From NCBI GenBank assembly GCA_023406895.1, contig JAEXTV010000014.1:1-64000 (forward strand): DNA of 64,000 nucleotides. Direction: 5' to 3'. Each line of letters starts with the position of its first letter. Position 1 is the stretch's first letter. Shown in pieces: positions 53,982-63,712 of the stretch. The stretch comes from Bacillota bacterium. GTDB lineage: Bacteria; Bacillota; Clostridia; Christensenellales; SZUA-584. The position numbers and the translations under genes were made by a program. The notes under the pieces were generated by a model. The model worked only from the letters and a program-made list of their open reading frames with translations. It had not been told where the DNA came from and searched no databases.

Positions 53982-54611
53982 ATGGGCAGGCTAGTCGTGA
54001 TGGATCATCCGCTCATTCAGCATAAGATATCGCTGATCAGGGACAAGCAGACAGGCACGAGAGATTTTCGTCTTCTCGTTGAAGAAATAGCTATGCTGAT
54101 GGGGTATGAAGTGACACGCGATCTTCCCCTCAAGGAAGTCGAGATTGAAACCCCGGTTGCCAAAGCCAAAACAAAGGTGATATCCGGAAAAACGATCGGC
54201 ATCGTTCCCATCCTTCGTGCCGGCCTTGGCATGGTCAACGGCATACTCTCGCTCGTACCCGCTGCAAAGGTGGGGCATATCGGCCTTTACCGCGATCCCG
54301 AAACACTGCAGCCGGTGGAATATTACTGCAAGCTGCCCACAGATGCGTCTGAGCGCGACCTCATTATTGTGGATCCGATGCTCGCGACGGGAGGCAGCGC
54401 TAACGGTGCCATCACGCTGCTCAAAGAGCGCGGTGTGAAAAACATCAAGCTCGTTTGTCTCATCGCCGCTCCTGAAGGCATTGCCGCCGTACAGAAAGAG
54501 CATGATGATGTGGATATATTCGTGGCAGCTGTTGATGAAAAGCTCAACGACCACGGCTATATCGTTCCGGGCCTTGGCGACGCAGGCGACAGGCTGTTCG
54601 GTACAAAATAA
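53982..54611 (+). CDS. upp: Uracil phosphoribosyltransferase
   Basis: This 209-residue Upp salvages uracil to UMP using PRPP. It has the N-terminal DHPLIQHKISLIRDK, ILRAGLGMV near residue 78 and the PRPP loop IIVDPMLATGGSA near residue 127. The ribosome site is GGAGGAATATT. It lies 23 bases before the first V-ATPase gene, in the place where upp often sits next to an F-type ATPase operon in Bacillota. Confidence 0.96.
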   Translation: MGRLVVMDHPLIQHKISLIRDKQTGTRDFRLLVEEIAMLMGYEVTRDLPLKEVEIETPVAKAKTKVISGKTIGIVPILRAGLGMVNGILSLVPAAKVGHIGLYRDPETLQPVEYYCKLPTDASERDLIIVDPMLATGGSANGAITLLKERGVKNIKLVCLIAAPEGIAAVQKEHDDVDIFVAAVDEKLNDHGYIVPGLGDAGDRLFGTK

Positions 54612-54634
54612 CCTGTTAAAGAAGGGATGAACGT

Positions 54635-54946
54635 ATGGCTCTTGAAGTATTGACGCAAATCAAGGCAGCCGAAGAAACAGCTCAGGAAACGCGGCGTAAC
54701 GCCGCAGCTGCAGCGAAAGATTTGATCAAGCTTGCCGAGCACGAAAACGCGGCTTATACGCAGCAGGTGATTGACAAGGCCAAGGCACAATCTGCCTTAG
54801 CCATAGCTAATGGACTGCAGGCCTCCAAAGAAAAGCTGGAGGCGCAGCAGACGCAGCGGCTGGAAGGTTGCAGCGTTTTGCAGAAAAGCGCCGAAGCAAA
54901 ACTCGAACAGGCCGCAAACGTTTTGTTGGAGAGGATACTCAAATAG
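54635..54946 (+). CDS. ntpF: V-type ATPase subunit G/H-like (NtpF)
   Basis: This 103-residue, Ala/Gln/Glu-rich protein is one continuous coiled coil, as expected of the peripheral-stalk subunit that pairs with subunit E. The segment AAEETAQETRRNAAAAAKDL is typical. It starts the operon, with GAAGGGATGAACGT before the ATG. Sequence conservation is low in this family, so the call rests on coiled-coil content and position. Confidence 0.8.
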   Translation: MALEVLTQIKAAEETAQETRRNAAAAAKDLIKLAEHENAAYTQQVIDKAKAQSALAIANGLQASKEKLEAQQTQRLEGCSVLQKSAEAKLEQAANVLLERILK

Positions 54947-54947
54947 A

Positions 54948-56843
54948 ATGGCGTTGCTGAAGCTCAAAAAGGTTGCGCTGATCGCGCACACCACATCAAG
55001 GTCCGCCGTGATGAAAATGCTCCAGGAAATGGGCATGGTTGAGATGACTTCCACCAAGCAGGAAGAGTTATGCGCGGCCGTGGCATCCGCTTCTCTGCCC
55101 GTTTTGGAAGCGAAGCTTGCCGACGTCCGTGAAGCCCTTGCTGTCATCAAGAAATTCGACGAGAGCAAAACAGGCTTTTTAACACCCAAACCTGCCATAT
55201 CTCGCAGCGAGCTTAAAAGCTTTAACGTAAGGCTTGCCGAAGCAGACGAGGCGATTGCGCATATCAAGCAATATGCCGAGCATATGGCTGCACTGAAAGC
55301 ACGCCGTCATCGTTTGAATTTGCGTATTTCACAGCTTGAGCCTTTTGAAGGCTTTGATGCGCCGCTTGAAAGCATAGGAACGGGACGCTATACCACTTCA
55401 CTGCTTGGCACCATCCCGAATACCGCTGCCGAAAAATACCAGCAGATTGTTGAAAACTACGCTGACCGGGCGTATTTTGAAACAATTGATGCGGCTCGCT
55501 TTGCCGTCTATGTCGTGATGTCACTCGATATTGCCGAAGCGCTTTTGGGTGAGCTTAAGTATTTAGGCTTTGCCGAAGCGTACACGAAAGATCTTTCCGG
55601 CACTCCGAAAAACTTGATTCTGAGCCTTAGCAGTGAAATTGAGCAGATCAACCGCGAAGCCGCAAGTCAGGAAGAAGCCGCTAAGAAATTCGCCGACAGC
55701 ATCCCCCTGTTGGAGGCACTCGAGGATTATTTGTCCAATGAAATCAACCGCGAGCGCAGCATAGAAAAGCTTGGGGAAACGGGCGAGACCTTTATGCTTG
55801 AAGGGTGGGTTTTGGAGGAAGATCAGGACAAACTGCAAAAAACACTCAGCCAGGCAGCACCGGAAATGTATATCACTTTCCGCGATCCGCTGGAAGATGA
55901 AACGCCGCCCACCGCCGTTAAAAACAAAAAACTGGTGGAACCGTTCGAGGCGGTTACAAATCTGTATTCCGCACCATCATACAGAGGCGTGGACCCGAAT
56001 TTCATGATGTCAATCTTCTACTTCATTATTTTCGGCATGATGATCGGTGACTTTGCTTACGGTGTTATTCTGACTATAGGGACATACCTCGTGCTGCGGC
56101 TGAAAAAGCCGACCGGCATGTTCCGCCAAGTGACCACTGTCATTATGATCTGCGGCATATCCACGGCATTTTGGGGTTTGTTTTTCGGTACCATATTCAG
56201 CATTCCGGGCATTCCCGCCGTTCTCAACCCGCTGGAGGACGCGATGACGATGCTCATACTGTGTCTGGGCATTGGGGTCGTGCATCTGCTGTTTGGCCTG
56301 GGAATGGGTGTTTACGCCAATATCAAGCAGGGTAACGTTTTCGGAGCGATATTTGACAACATCTCATGGATGTTTGTGCTGATCGGTGCGGTAATGCTGA
56401 TACTGGGCGGTATTTTGGGTACAGTCGGCACTTACTTGATTTTGGCAGGTGTGGCGATGCTGTTGGTTTCCCAACTACGGCAAAAGAAAAACGTTATTAA
56501 AGCGGTTACCGGCTGGCTTGGCGGGCTGTACGGTGCCACAGGATATCTCAGCGATGTTCTCTCCTATGCGCGTATCTTCGCGATGGGGCTAGCAACGTCA
56601 GTCATTGCAATGGTGTTCAATACCATAGCCGGGCTGTTTTTTGGTAACGTTGTGGGGTACATTATCGGCGCTGTTGTTATGACCGTTGGTCATGTGTTTA
56701 ACATTGCGATCAATACGCTGGGTGCGTTCGTACACACCGCAAGATTGCAGTACATCGAGTTTTATTCAAAGTTTTACGAGACGGGCGGACACCTGTTTGC
56801 GCCGCTCGGTATAAAAACAAAGAACTACAGGTTGGAGGATTAG
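54948..56843 (+). CDS. ntpI: V-type ATPase subunit I (NtpI, subunit a)
   Basis: This 631-residue membrane subunit has an N-terminal cytoplasmic stalk domain with coiled coils and eight C-terminal membrane helices (from about residue 350). SYARIFAMGLATSVIAMV near residue 540 contains the essential half-channel arginine in LSYARIF. GGTLGTVGTYL-like and HVFNIAINTLGAFVHTARLQ follow. The ATG at 54948 is one base after the ntpF stop. Confidence 0.93.
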   Translation: MALLKLKKVALIAHTTSRSAVMKMLQEMGMVEMTSTKQEELCAAVASASLPVLEAKLADVREALAVIKKFDESKTGFLTPKPAISRSELKSFNVRLAEADEAIAHIKQYAEHMAALKARRHRLNLRISQLEPFEGFDAPLESIGTGRYTTSLLGTIPNTAAEKYQQIVENYADRAYFETIDAARFAVYVVMSLDIAEALLGELKYLGFAEAYTKDLSGTPKNLILSLSSEIEQINREAASQEEAAKKFADSIPLLEALEDYLSNEINRERSIEKLGETGETFMLEGWVLEEDQDKLQKTLSQAAPEMYITFRDPLEDETPPTAVKNKKLVEPFEAVTNLYSAPSYRGVDPNFMMSIFYFIIFGMMIGDFAYGVILTIGTYLVLRLKKPTGMFRQVTTVIMICGISTAFWGLFFGTIFSIPGIPAVLNPLEDAMTMLILCLGIGVVHLLFGLGMGVYANIKQGNVFGAIFDNISWMFVLIGAVMLILGGILGTVGTYLILAGVAMLLVSQLRQKKNVIKAVTGWLGGLYGATGYLSDVLSYARIFAMGLATSVIAMVFNTIAGLFFGNVVGYIIGAVVMTVGHVFNIAINTLGAFVHTARLQYIEFYSKFYETGGHLFAPLGIKTKNYRLED

Positions 56844-56899
56844 CCTAACGCCTGAGGGATAATATGATCATTGAATGACGTTACAGGAGGATTCATTTT

Positions 56900-57400
56900 A
56901 TGGAACTATTCGGCGGTTATTTTGGATTGGTAATTTCAACGGTGGGTGCGGCATTGGCGGCAACGCTGGCAGGTATCGGCTCGGCTAAAGGCGTAGGCAT
57001 GGCAGGACAGGCTTCGGCGGGTCTTGTATCAGAAAACCCGGAGCTTTTCGGGCGTGCGCTCGTTTTGCAGGCACTGCCTGGTACGCAGGGTATCTACGGT
57101 CTGCTCGTGGCGTTCCTTATACTGCTTTATAACGGTGTCATCTCCCCATTGGAAACGCCTATTTCGGCAGCGCAGGGGTTGGTCTATTTCCTAGGTTCAT
57201 TGCCAATCGCGTTCGTTGGCTATTCTTCCGCAATCGCGCAGGGTAAAACGGCTGTCTCGGGTATCGGTATGCTGGGCAAAAGGCCGGAAGAATCCGGTAA
57301 AGCCATCACCATGGCAATCATGGTGGAAACATACGCTGTGTTGGCGCTGCTGGTCTCCATGCTGACGATTCTGCTTGGCGGAAACGCATTTAAAGGGTGA
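56900..57400 (+). CDS. ntpK: V-type ATPase subunit K (rotor ring), Na+ type
   Basis: This 166-residue protein has four membrane helices, from duplication of a c-subunit hairpin. The first half has LQALPGTQGIYG and the second half AIAQGK and MVETYAV. The residues that bind Na+ in Enterococcus NtpK (Leu, Thr and Gln in LPGTQ, Gln in AQGK, and Glu in VETY) are all present. The first hairpin has no acidic residue, also as in NtpK. It is the ion-binding rotor subunit. AGGAGGATTCATTTT precedes the ATG. Confidence 0.95.
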   Translation: MELFGGYFGLVISTVGAALAATLAGIGSAKGVGMAGQASAGLVSENPELFGRALVLQALPGTQGIYGLLVAFLILLYNGVISPLETPISAAQGLVYFLGSLPIAFVGYSSAIAQGKTAVSGIGMLGKRPEESGKAITMAIMVETYAVLALLVSMLTILLGGNAFKG

Positions 57401-58005
57401 TGGCATTGGCAGGAGCGGATAAGCTTATTGAAAAAATCAACGGTGATGCGCAGCAGGATGCGGAAAATATTTGGCGCGATGCCGAAGCCAAAAAGCGTGC
57501 CCGTCGCCAAGTGGTTGAACGCGAAATTGAAAGCGCTGTGGCGAAAATTGAAAAAAGCACAGCCGAAACGATTAAAGAGAACGACCGTCGGCTTGCTGCC
57601 GTTTACGACCTTGAATACAGAAAACAGCTTCTTGGCGCGAAACAAGTGATGATGGAGAAGGCCAAAGCCCTTGCGATGCAAAAGCTTGCCGCATTACCCG
57701 ACGATCAATATGTTTCGCTGCTCAAGCAGTGCCTGATTGACTGCGCCGTGTCGGGCGCGGGCGGCATCATCATTTCGAGGAATGAAAAACGAATCGGACA
57801 GCCGTTCATTGACGGCGTCAATCGTGCGCTCAAGGCCAAATACGGCACGGGTGATGTCAGCTTGTTAAATGAAAAACGCGATTTCGAAGGCGGTTTCATC
57901 TATGTGGACGGCGGCCTCGAAATCGATATGTCGCTTGAAGCGCTGCTCAGCGAAGCCTGGCAGCGGTGTGAAACTCAAGTTGCTGCCGTTCTTTTCGGCG
58001 CATGA
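57400..58005 (+). CDS. ntpE: V-type ATPase subunit E
   Basis: This 201-residue peripheral-stalk subunit has an N-terminal coiled coil (about 1-80, e.g. RRQVVEREIESAVAKIEKS) and a globular C-terminal domain ending ALLSEAWQRCETQVAAVLFG. The ATG overlaps the ntpK stop by one base (TGATG), with AAAGGG upstream. A GTG one codon earlier is possible. Confidence 0.9.
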   Translation: MALAGADKLIEKINGDAQQDAENIWRDAEAKKRARRQVVEREIESAVAKIEKSTAETIKENDRRLAAVYDLEYRKQLLGAKQVMMEKAKALAMQKLAALPDDQYVSLLKQCLIDCAVSGAGGIIISRNEKRIGQPFIDGVNRALKAKYGTGDVSLLNEKRDFEGGFIYVDGGLEIDMSLEALLSEAWQRCETQVAAVLFGA

Positions 58006-58016
58006 TGGGATAAAAC

Positions 58017-59006
58017 ATGTCTGAAATTCAAAGCAGCTACCCCTTTGCCTCGGCCCGTGTCATGGCGCTCGAGTCAAAGCTGATTACAAATGAAAAGCTT
58101 ACCCGGCTTATTGAAGCCAGGGATTTTGAAACGGCGATGCGTCAGCTCGTTGAATTTGGCTACGGACAATCCGCGTCAGATTTTGAAATGATGATTCAAA
58201 AGGAACTCAGCGAAACCGACGCGCTGCTGGCAGAGCTCTCACCGAGCGATGTGTTCACACGCATCGTGCGGGCCGGGCGCGATTATGCCAACTTAAAAGT
58301 CATCATCAAGTTGCTGATGCGCGGCCTTGCACTCGAAAGCGTCCCTCTCGTTTCGGGCAATATTAACGTGGAAACGCTGCGCCGCGCGATATCCGAGAAT
58401 AATTACGTTGATCTGCCCGATCACATTAAGAAGGCTCTGGGTTACATCGACAGACAATTCGCCATAGCGGCGGATCCATCCGTGATCGGTGTTGCGCTGG
58501 ACCGTGCGTATGCCAAGGAGATCCGCGATCTCACGGCCCAAATGAACAACGAACTGGTCACGACGTATTTTACAGTGTATTTCGATTTGAGCAACATCAT
58601 TGCGATGCTGCGCGTGCGCGCGGCAGGGGCCTCTAAAGACACGTTTGACCGGGCTTTCCTTAAAGGCGGCCGTATTGAAAAGCGTACGCTGCTCGACGCG
58701 TTTGATCTTCCGGATGAAAACGTGCTGTCAGCGGCGGGCCGTGGCGGTTATGCCGCAATACTCGCTGACGCGTATGAAGACTACCTGAAAACCGGCAGCC
58801 TTTACATGCTCGAAAAAAAGCGCGATGACTATCTGCTCTCGCTGTTAAAGAAACATCGATACGATATGTTCGGCATCGGCCCGCTGTTCGGGTATTACAT
58901 CGCCAAACAACGCGAAGCGGCGGGTGTGCGCATGGTGATGACAGCCAAACAGGGCGGCATCGATACGGACGTGGTGACCAAGCGATTAAAAGAGCTCTAT
59001 ATGTGA
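58017..59006 (+). CDS. ntpC: V-type ATPase subunit C (NtpC, subunit d)
   Basis: This 329-residue helical subunit is the funnel-shaped socket on the rotor ring that links it to the central stalk. It has SYPFASARVMALESKLI at the start, RAGRDYANLKVIIKLLM near residue 85 and FGIGPLFGYYIAKQREA near residue 288, which mark the vacuolar ATP synthase subunit d/C family. It begins 11 bases after ntpE. Confidence 0.93.
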   Translation: MSEIQSSYPFASARVMALESKLITNEKLTRLIEARDFETAMRQLVEFGYGQSASDFEMMIQKELSETDALLAELSPSDVFTRIVRAGRDYANLKVIIKLLMRGLALESVPLVSGNINVETLRRAISENNYVDLPDHIKKALGYIDRQFAIAADPSVIGVALDRAYAKEIRDLTAQMNNELVTTYFTVYFDLSNIIAMLRVRAAGASKDTFDRAFLKGGRIEKRTLLDAFDLPDENVLSAAGRGGYAAILADAYEDYLKTGSLYMLEKKRDDYLLSLLKKHRYDMFGIGPLFGYYIAKQREAAGVRMVMTAKQGGIDTDVVTKRLKELYM

Positions 59007-59015
59007 GGATGAAAG

Positions 59016-59333
59016 ATGAACAAAATTGGTGTCGTGGGCGATTCTGACAGCATCATCGGTTTTAAAACGCTCGGTATCGATGTTTATCCGGCTGCGAATC
59101 ACGAGGTGACCGCTGTAATAAACCGGCTCGCCACAAGCGGCTACGCGATTATATTCGTGACCGAACAGGCTGCTGAAACCGCCGCCGAGACAATTGCCCG
59201 ATACAAAACGTCGCCGTTTCCCGCAATCATCCCGATACCGGGCAATCGCGGTGCAACAGGCTTTGGTATGAAGGGTATCCACGCAAACGTTGAAAAAGCG
59301 ATCGGTGCGGACATCCTTTTTAAAGACGAATAA
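59016..59333 (+). CDS. ntpG: V-type ATPase subunit F (NtpG)
   Basis: This 105-residue Rossmann-like central-stalk subunit starts KIGVVGDSDSIIGFKTLG, with YAIIFVTEQAAE and the end FGMKGIHANVEKAIGADILF. It is located between subunits C and A, as in Enterococcus. Confidence 0.93.
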   Translation: MNKIGVVGDSDSIIGFKTLGIDVYPAANHEVTAVINRLATSGYAIIFVTEQAAETAAETIARYKTSPFPAIIPIPGNRGATGFGMKGIHANVEKAIGADILFKDE

Positions 59334-59377
59334 CCGTGCGATAAAGCGCAACAGATAATATCAGGAAGGAAGAGCTT

Positions 59378-61150
59378 ATGGAAGGCAAAATCGTCAAGGT
59401 TTCCGGCCCCCTCATCGTGGCAAGCGGACTGAAAGACAGTGAGATGTACGATGTGGTGAGGGTCTCCAGCCAGCAGCTTATCGGCGAGATCATTGAGCTG
59501 CGGGGCGACATGGCCTCAATTCAGGTGTATGAGGAAACGAGCGGCCTTGGACCCGGAGAACCGGTAACCCCCACGGGCAGCCCGCTCTCGGTGGAACTCG
59601 CTCCGGGACTCATCGAATCGATATTCGACGGCATTCAGCGCCCGCTCGATAAAATCAGAACGCTTGCGGGAGACCGCATCACGCGCGGTATCAATGTATC
59701 GCCGCTTGATCACGAAAAAAAGTGGACGTTCATACCGACCGCTAAGACCGGCGATACCGTCGCGGCAGGCGACTTTTTGGGGTATGTGCAGGAAACCAAG
59801 CTCGTTAAACACTATATCATGGTTCCCCCAACAGCGCAGGGCACGGTGGAATGGATCGCAAACGGTGAGGCCACGATCACTGAACCCGTCGCAAGGCTTA
59901 AAAACGGTGCGGACACAATCGACGTAACGATGCTGCAGAAGTGGCCGGTACGCCGCGGACGTCCGTTCGCCGAGAAATTGCCTCCGTCGGAACCCATGAT
60001 CACGGGTCAACGCGTCATCGATACGCTGTTCCCCGTCGCCAAAGGCGGCGTGGCGGCCGTGCCGGGGCCTTTCGGCAGCGGCAAAACGGTGGTTCAGCAT
60101 CAGCTTGCCAAGTGGGCTGACGCGGACATTATCGTGTACGTGGGGTGCGGTGAGCGCGGCAATGAGATGACCGACGTGCTGATGGAATTCCCCGAACTCA
60201 AAGATCCGCGCAGCGGAGAGCCGCTGATGAAACGCACGGTGCTGATCGCGAATACCTCCGACATGCCGGTGGCAGCGCGTGAGGCATCCATTTACACAGG
60301 CATCACGATTGCGGAGTATTTCCGCGACATGGGATACAAAGTGGCCATTATGGCCGATTCCACTTCGCGCTGGGCCGAGGCGCTGCGGGAAATGTCGGGC
60401 CGCCTTGAGGAAATGCCGGGCGACGAAGGCTATCCGGCTTATCTGTCCTCGCGCCTCGCGGGCTTCTATGAGCGCGCAGGCATCGTGAAGGCACTCGGCA
60501 GCGACGGACGCATCGGCGCGGTGACGGCCATCGGCGCGGTATCGCCGCCGGGCGGCGATATTTCGGAGCCTGTTTCGCAGGCCACACTGCGTATTGTCAA
60601 GGTGTTCTGGGGGTTATCCGCTCAGCTCGCCTACAAACGCCATTTTCCCGCGATTGACTGGCTCACTTCGTACTCGCTGTATCTCGACCGATTAACCGAT
60701 TGGTTTGATTCGAACGTCTCTCACGAGTGGGTGGTTCTGCGTCAAAAAACGATGCAGCTGCTTCAGGAAGAGGCGGAGCTGGAGGAAATCGTCCGGCTTG
60801 TCGGCGTGGACGCATTGTCATTAAAAGACCGCCTGAAGCTCGAAACCGCGCGAAGCATCCGCGAGGATTACTTGCATCAAAACGCGTTCCACGATACCGA
60901 TACATACACGTCGCTGAGTAAACAGTACGGCATATTAAAGCTCATCCTTCTTTGGGGCGAGCTGGGCGAAAAAGCACTCGCCGCCGGCGCACCGCTCTCT
61001 AAAATATCGGCATTGCCCGTGCGCGAGGAAATCGGCCGCGCGAAGTATGTGCCTGAAAAAGACGTGGCAGAAAAATTTGCAGCCATCACGCAGAATCTGG
61101 AGAACCAGATGAGCGCGTTATATGAGGAAGGTGGGATAGACGTTGCTTAA
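59378..61150 (+). CDS. ntpA: V-type ATPase catalytic subunit A
   Basis: This 590-residue catalytic subunit has the V-specific insert after the N-terminal barrel. Walker A is GPFGSGKT near residues 229-236, followed by the Glu region ERGNEMTDVL. Walker B lies in KVAIMADSTSRWAEALRE, and GAVSPPGGDISEPVSQ follows. AGGAAGGAAGAGCTT precedes the ATG. It overlaps ntpB by eight bases. Confidence 0.97.
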   Translation: MEGKIVKVSGPLIVASGLKDSEMYDVVRVSSQQLIGEIIELRGDMASIQVYEETSGLGPGEPVTPTGSPLSVELAPGLIESIFDGIQRPLDKIRTLAGDRITRGINVSPLDHEKKWTFIPTAKTGDTVAAGDFLGYVQETKLVKHYIMVPPTAQGTVEWIANGEATITEPVARLKNGADTIDVTMLQKWPVRRGRPFAEKLPPSEPMITGQRVIDTLFPVAKGGVAAVPGPFGSGKTVVQHQLAKWADADIIVYVGCGERGNEMTDVLMEFPELKDPRSGEPLMKRTVLIANTSDMPVAAREASIYTGITIAEYFRDMGYKVAIMADSTSRWAEALREMSGRLEEMPGDEGYPAYLSSRLAGFYERAGIVKALGSDGRIGAVTAIGAVSPPGGDISEPVSQATLRIVKVFWGLSAQLAYKRHFPAIDWLTSYSLYLDRLTDWFDSNVSHEWVVLRQKTMQLLQEEAELEEIVRLVGVDALSLKDRLKLETARSIREDYLHQNAFHDTDTYTSLSKQYGILKLILLWGELGEKALAAGAPLSKISALPVREEIGRAKYVPEKDVAEKFAAITQNLENQMSALYEEGGIDVA

Positions 61151-62522
61151 GGAATACCGCACGATCAGCGAGGTTGTCGGTCCGCTCATGCTTGTAGAGG
61201 GTGTCAGCGGCGTGAAATACGACGAGCTTGTGGAAATCGTTCAGCAGAACGGCGAAACTCGGCGCGGCAAGGTGCTGGAGATTAACGGCGACAAGGCGCT
61301 CGTGCAGCTGTTTGAAAGCTCTCAGGGTCTTAAAATTTCCACCTCCAAAGCGCGTTTTCTCGGACGCAGCATTGAGCTCGCGGTGTCATACGACATGCTC
61401 GGGCGCGTGTTCGACGGTATGGGCGAGCCGATTGACAACGGCCCCGCCATCATCCCCGAGAAGCGCATGGACATCAACGGCGCGCCCATCAACCCGGCGG
61501 CGCGCGACTACCCGGAGGAATTCATTCAAACGGGCATATCCGCGATCGACGGTCTTAACACACTCGTACGCGGACAGAAGCTGCCCGTATTCTCAGGCTC
61601 CGGCCTGCCACATGCCAACCTTGCCGCGCAGATTGCGCGTCAGGCGAAGGTGCTTGGCGGCGAATCGAACTTTGCGGTAGTGTTTGCCGCGGTCGGCATC
61701 ACGTTTGAGGAAGCCGATTTCTTCATCAGCGATTTTAAAAAGACGGGCGCGATTGACCGCACCGTGCTTTTCATCAACCTCGCGGACGACCCGGCCATCG
61801 AGCGTATTTCTACGCCGCGTATGGCGCTCACAGCCGCCGAATACCTCGCATACGAGAAAAATCTGCACGTCCTCGTGATCATCACGGATATCACGAACTA
61901 TGCCGAGGCGCTGCGTGAGGTTTCCGCCGCGAGAAAGGAAGTGCCGGGCCGCAGAGGCTACCCGGGCTACCTCTATACCGACCTTGCAACGATGTACGAG
62001 CGGGCGGGCCGCATCAAAGGGCGCGAAGGTTCCGTCACGCAGATCCCGATACTCTCGATGCCTGAAGACGACAAAACGCACCCGATTCCGGACTTAACGG
62101 GCTACATCACGGAAGGACAGATCATTCTCTCGCGCGAGCTGCTGCGCAAAGGCGTCACACCGCCCATCGACGTGCTGCCGTCACTCTCGCGCCTCAAAGA
62201 TAAGGGTATCGGCAAGGGCAAAACGCGCGAGGACCATGCGGATACGATGAACCAGCTGTTTGCGGCATACGCACGCGGCAAAGATGCCAAAGAGCTCTCG
62301 GTGATTCTCGGCGAGGCCGCGCTGTCTGACGTGGATAAGCTCTATGCAAAATTTGCGGACGCATTTGAAAAGCAGTATGTCTCTCAGGGGTATGAGACGA
62401 ACCGCACGATAGAAGAAACGCTCGATCTCGGATGGAAGCTCTTAAAGATACTGCCGAAAGCGGAGCTCAAGCGCATCAAGGACGAATTTATCGAAAAATA
62501 TCTGCCGGCGGACGAGGACTAA
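61143..62522 (+). CDS. ntpB: V-type ATPase subunit B
   Basis: This 459-residue non-catalytic nucleotide-site subunit starts at TTG 61143 within the end of ntpA, behind GAAGGTGGGATAGACG. It has no Walker A; instead LPVFSGSGLPHANLAAQIAR is seen near residue 150. RAGRIKGREGSVTQIPILSM follows near residue 285. A complete family-length protein. Confidence 0.97.
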   Translation: MLKEYRTISEVVGPLMLVEGVSGVKYDELVEIVQQNGETRRGKVLEINGDKALVQLFESSQGLKISTSKARFLGRSIELAVSYDMLGRVFDGMGEPIDNGPAIIPEKRMDINGAPINPAARDYPEEFIQTGISAIDGLNTLVRGQKLPVFSGSGLPHANLAAQIARQAKVLGGESNFAVVFAAVGITFEEADFFISDFKKTGAIDRTVLFINLADDPAIERISTPRMALTAAEYLAYEKNLHVLVIITDITNYAEALREVSAARKEVPGRRGYPGYLYTDLATMYERAGRIKGREGSVTQIPILSMPEDDKTHPIPDLTGYITEGQIILSRELLRKGVTPPIDVLPSLSRLKDKGIGKGKTREDHADTMNQLFAAYARGKDAKELSVILGEAALSDVDKLYAKFADAFEKQYVSQGYETNRTIEETLDLGWKLLKILPKAELKRIKDEFIEKYLPADED

Positions 62523-62525
62523 ACA

Positions 62526-63164
62526 ATGGCTGTTTTACGTGTGAACCCCACACGCATGGAATTAACCAAGCTTAAAAAACGCCTGGTGACGGCCACGCGG
62601 GGGCACAAGCTGCTCAAAGACAAACGCGACGAGATGGTACGGCAGTTTATGCTGCTGATCCGCCGCAACAAAACGCTGCGCGAAGAAGTGGAAGCGGCGC
62701 TTTCTGACGCGCTCGCGGGATTTGTGCTCGCACGTGTGGCGATGTCTAAAGACTCGATGGACGAAGCCCTTATGTATCCGATACGCGAGGTGGAGCTCTC
62801 CATCAGCCGTGCGAACATCATGAGCGTGGATGTGCCGAAAATCAGCTACAAAGAGAAGAAGCAGGAGCGTTCGTTCTTCCCGTATGGGCTGCTTACCACA
62901 TCGGCCGAGCTCGATAACGCGACAACAAAGCTTTCGAGCGTGCTGCCGCAGATGGTGGAGCTCGCTGAACTCGAGAAAACATGCAACATGCTGGCGGATG
63001 AGATTGAGAAAACGCGACGGCGCGTGAACGCACTCGAGTATGTGATGATTCCGCAGCTACAGGAGACCATCCGCTATATCCGAATGAAGCTTGACGAAAA
63101 TGAGCGCGGCAACTTGACACGGCTCATGAAAACCAAGGACATGATTGCCAAACGCGAGGCGTAA
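62526..63164 (+). CDS. ntpD: V-type ATPase subunit D
   Basis: This 212-residue central rotor-shaft subunit is a long antiparallel coiled coil. The N-terminal VNPTRMELTKLKKRLVTATR and the C-terminal RRVNALEYVMIPQLQETIRY are diagnostic. It ends the ATPase genes; a terminator follows at 63172. Confidence 0.95.
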   Translation: MAVLRVNPTRMELTKLKKRLVTATRGHKLLKDKRDEMVRQFMLLIRRNKTLREEVEAALSDALAGFVLARVAMSKDSMDEALMYPIREVELSISRANIMSVDVPKISYKEKKQERSFFPYGLLTTSAELDNATTKLSSVLPQMVELAELEKTCNMLADEIEKTRRRVNALEYVMIPQLQETIRYIRMKLDENERGNLTRLMKTKDMIAKREA

Positions 63165-63171
63165 ACACACA

Positions 63172-63198
63172 AAGGAGAGAATTTAACTCTCCTTTTTT
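63172..63198 (+). terminator. V-ATPase operon terminator
   Basis: AAGGAGAG AATTTAA CTCTCCTT followed by T residues, right after ntpD. The T run overlaps the ribosome site region of the next gene. Confidence 0.8.
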
Positions 63199-63214
63199 GA
63201 AAGAAGGGGTATGT

Positions 63215-63709
63215 GTGAAACGAAAAACACTGGTTTTGGTGCTTTGCATGGTACCGCTCCTCGCATGCTTTGGCTGCGGGTCGGTAGAAACGGCCGCTTC
63301 GGCAAGCGATGCCGACGTGCCCACTGAATTCGCATACGACGGCAGCATCATAAGCGGTCTGCTCGACCGCATCATTGCATCACCGAATAAAGTGGAATCG
63401 TACCCGGTGCAGATCACAAGCGCGGAGCTCGTTCGGCAGGGCTGCCTCATACATTACGACAAGCTCGCCTACAACGATAATTACGTGCGCGGCAGCACAG
63501 ACCCCGCGGAATCGTATCTTATCAACGAGGAAGAACTCGACGAGCAGACTGCGGTTTACAACGCTTATCTTAGCTGCGCCAAACTGGACACGCCTTATTT
63601 GGACAAAACCTTTGTGGAATACATTAAAAACAAAAAGAGCGGCGCGCCCTTCACGCTGTATTGGCTGGACGGCCAGGTGATTTTCGTCAGCGAGATCAAA
63701 ATATCGTAA
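63215..63709 (+). CDS. Putative lipoprotein
   Basis: This 164-residue protein has a signal peptide and lipobox (PLLAC, with a second possible Cys at FGC). The mature part is hydrophilic with several Tyr, and ends YWLDGQVIFVSEIKIS. No family recognised. The GTG at 63215 is chosen because AAGGGG lies five bases before it; a TTG six codons earlier would lack a site. It sits 17 bases after the operon terminator, so it may be expressed by read-through or from an unseen promoter. Confidence 0.7.
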   Translation: MKRKTLVLVLCMVPLLACFGCGSVETAASASDADVPTEFAYDGSIISGLLDRIIASPNKVESYPVQITSAELVRQGCLIHYDKLAYNDNYVRGSTDPAESYLINEEELDEQTAVYNAYLSCAKLDTPYLDKTFVEYIKNKKSGAPFTLYWLDGQVIFVSEIKIS

Positions 63710-63712
63710 TGG

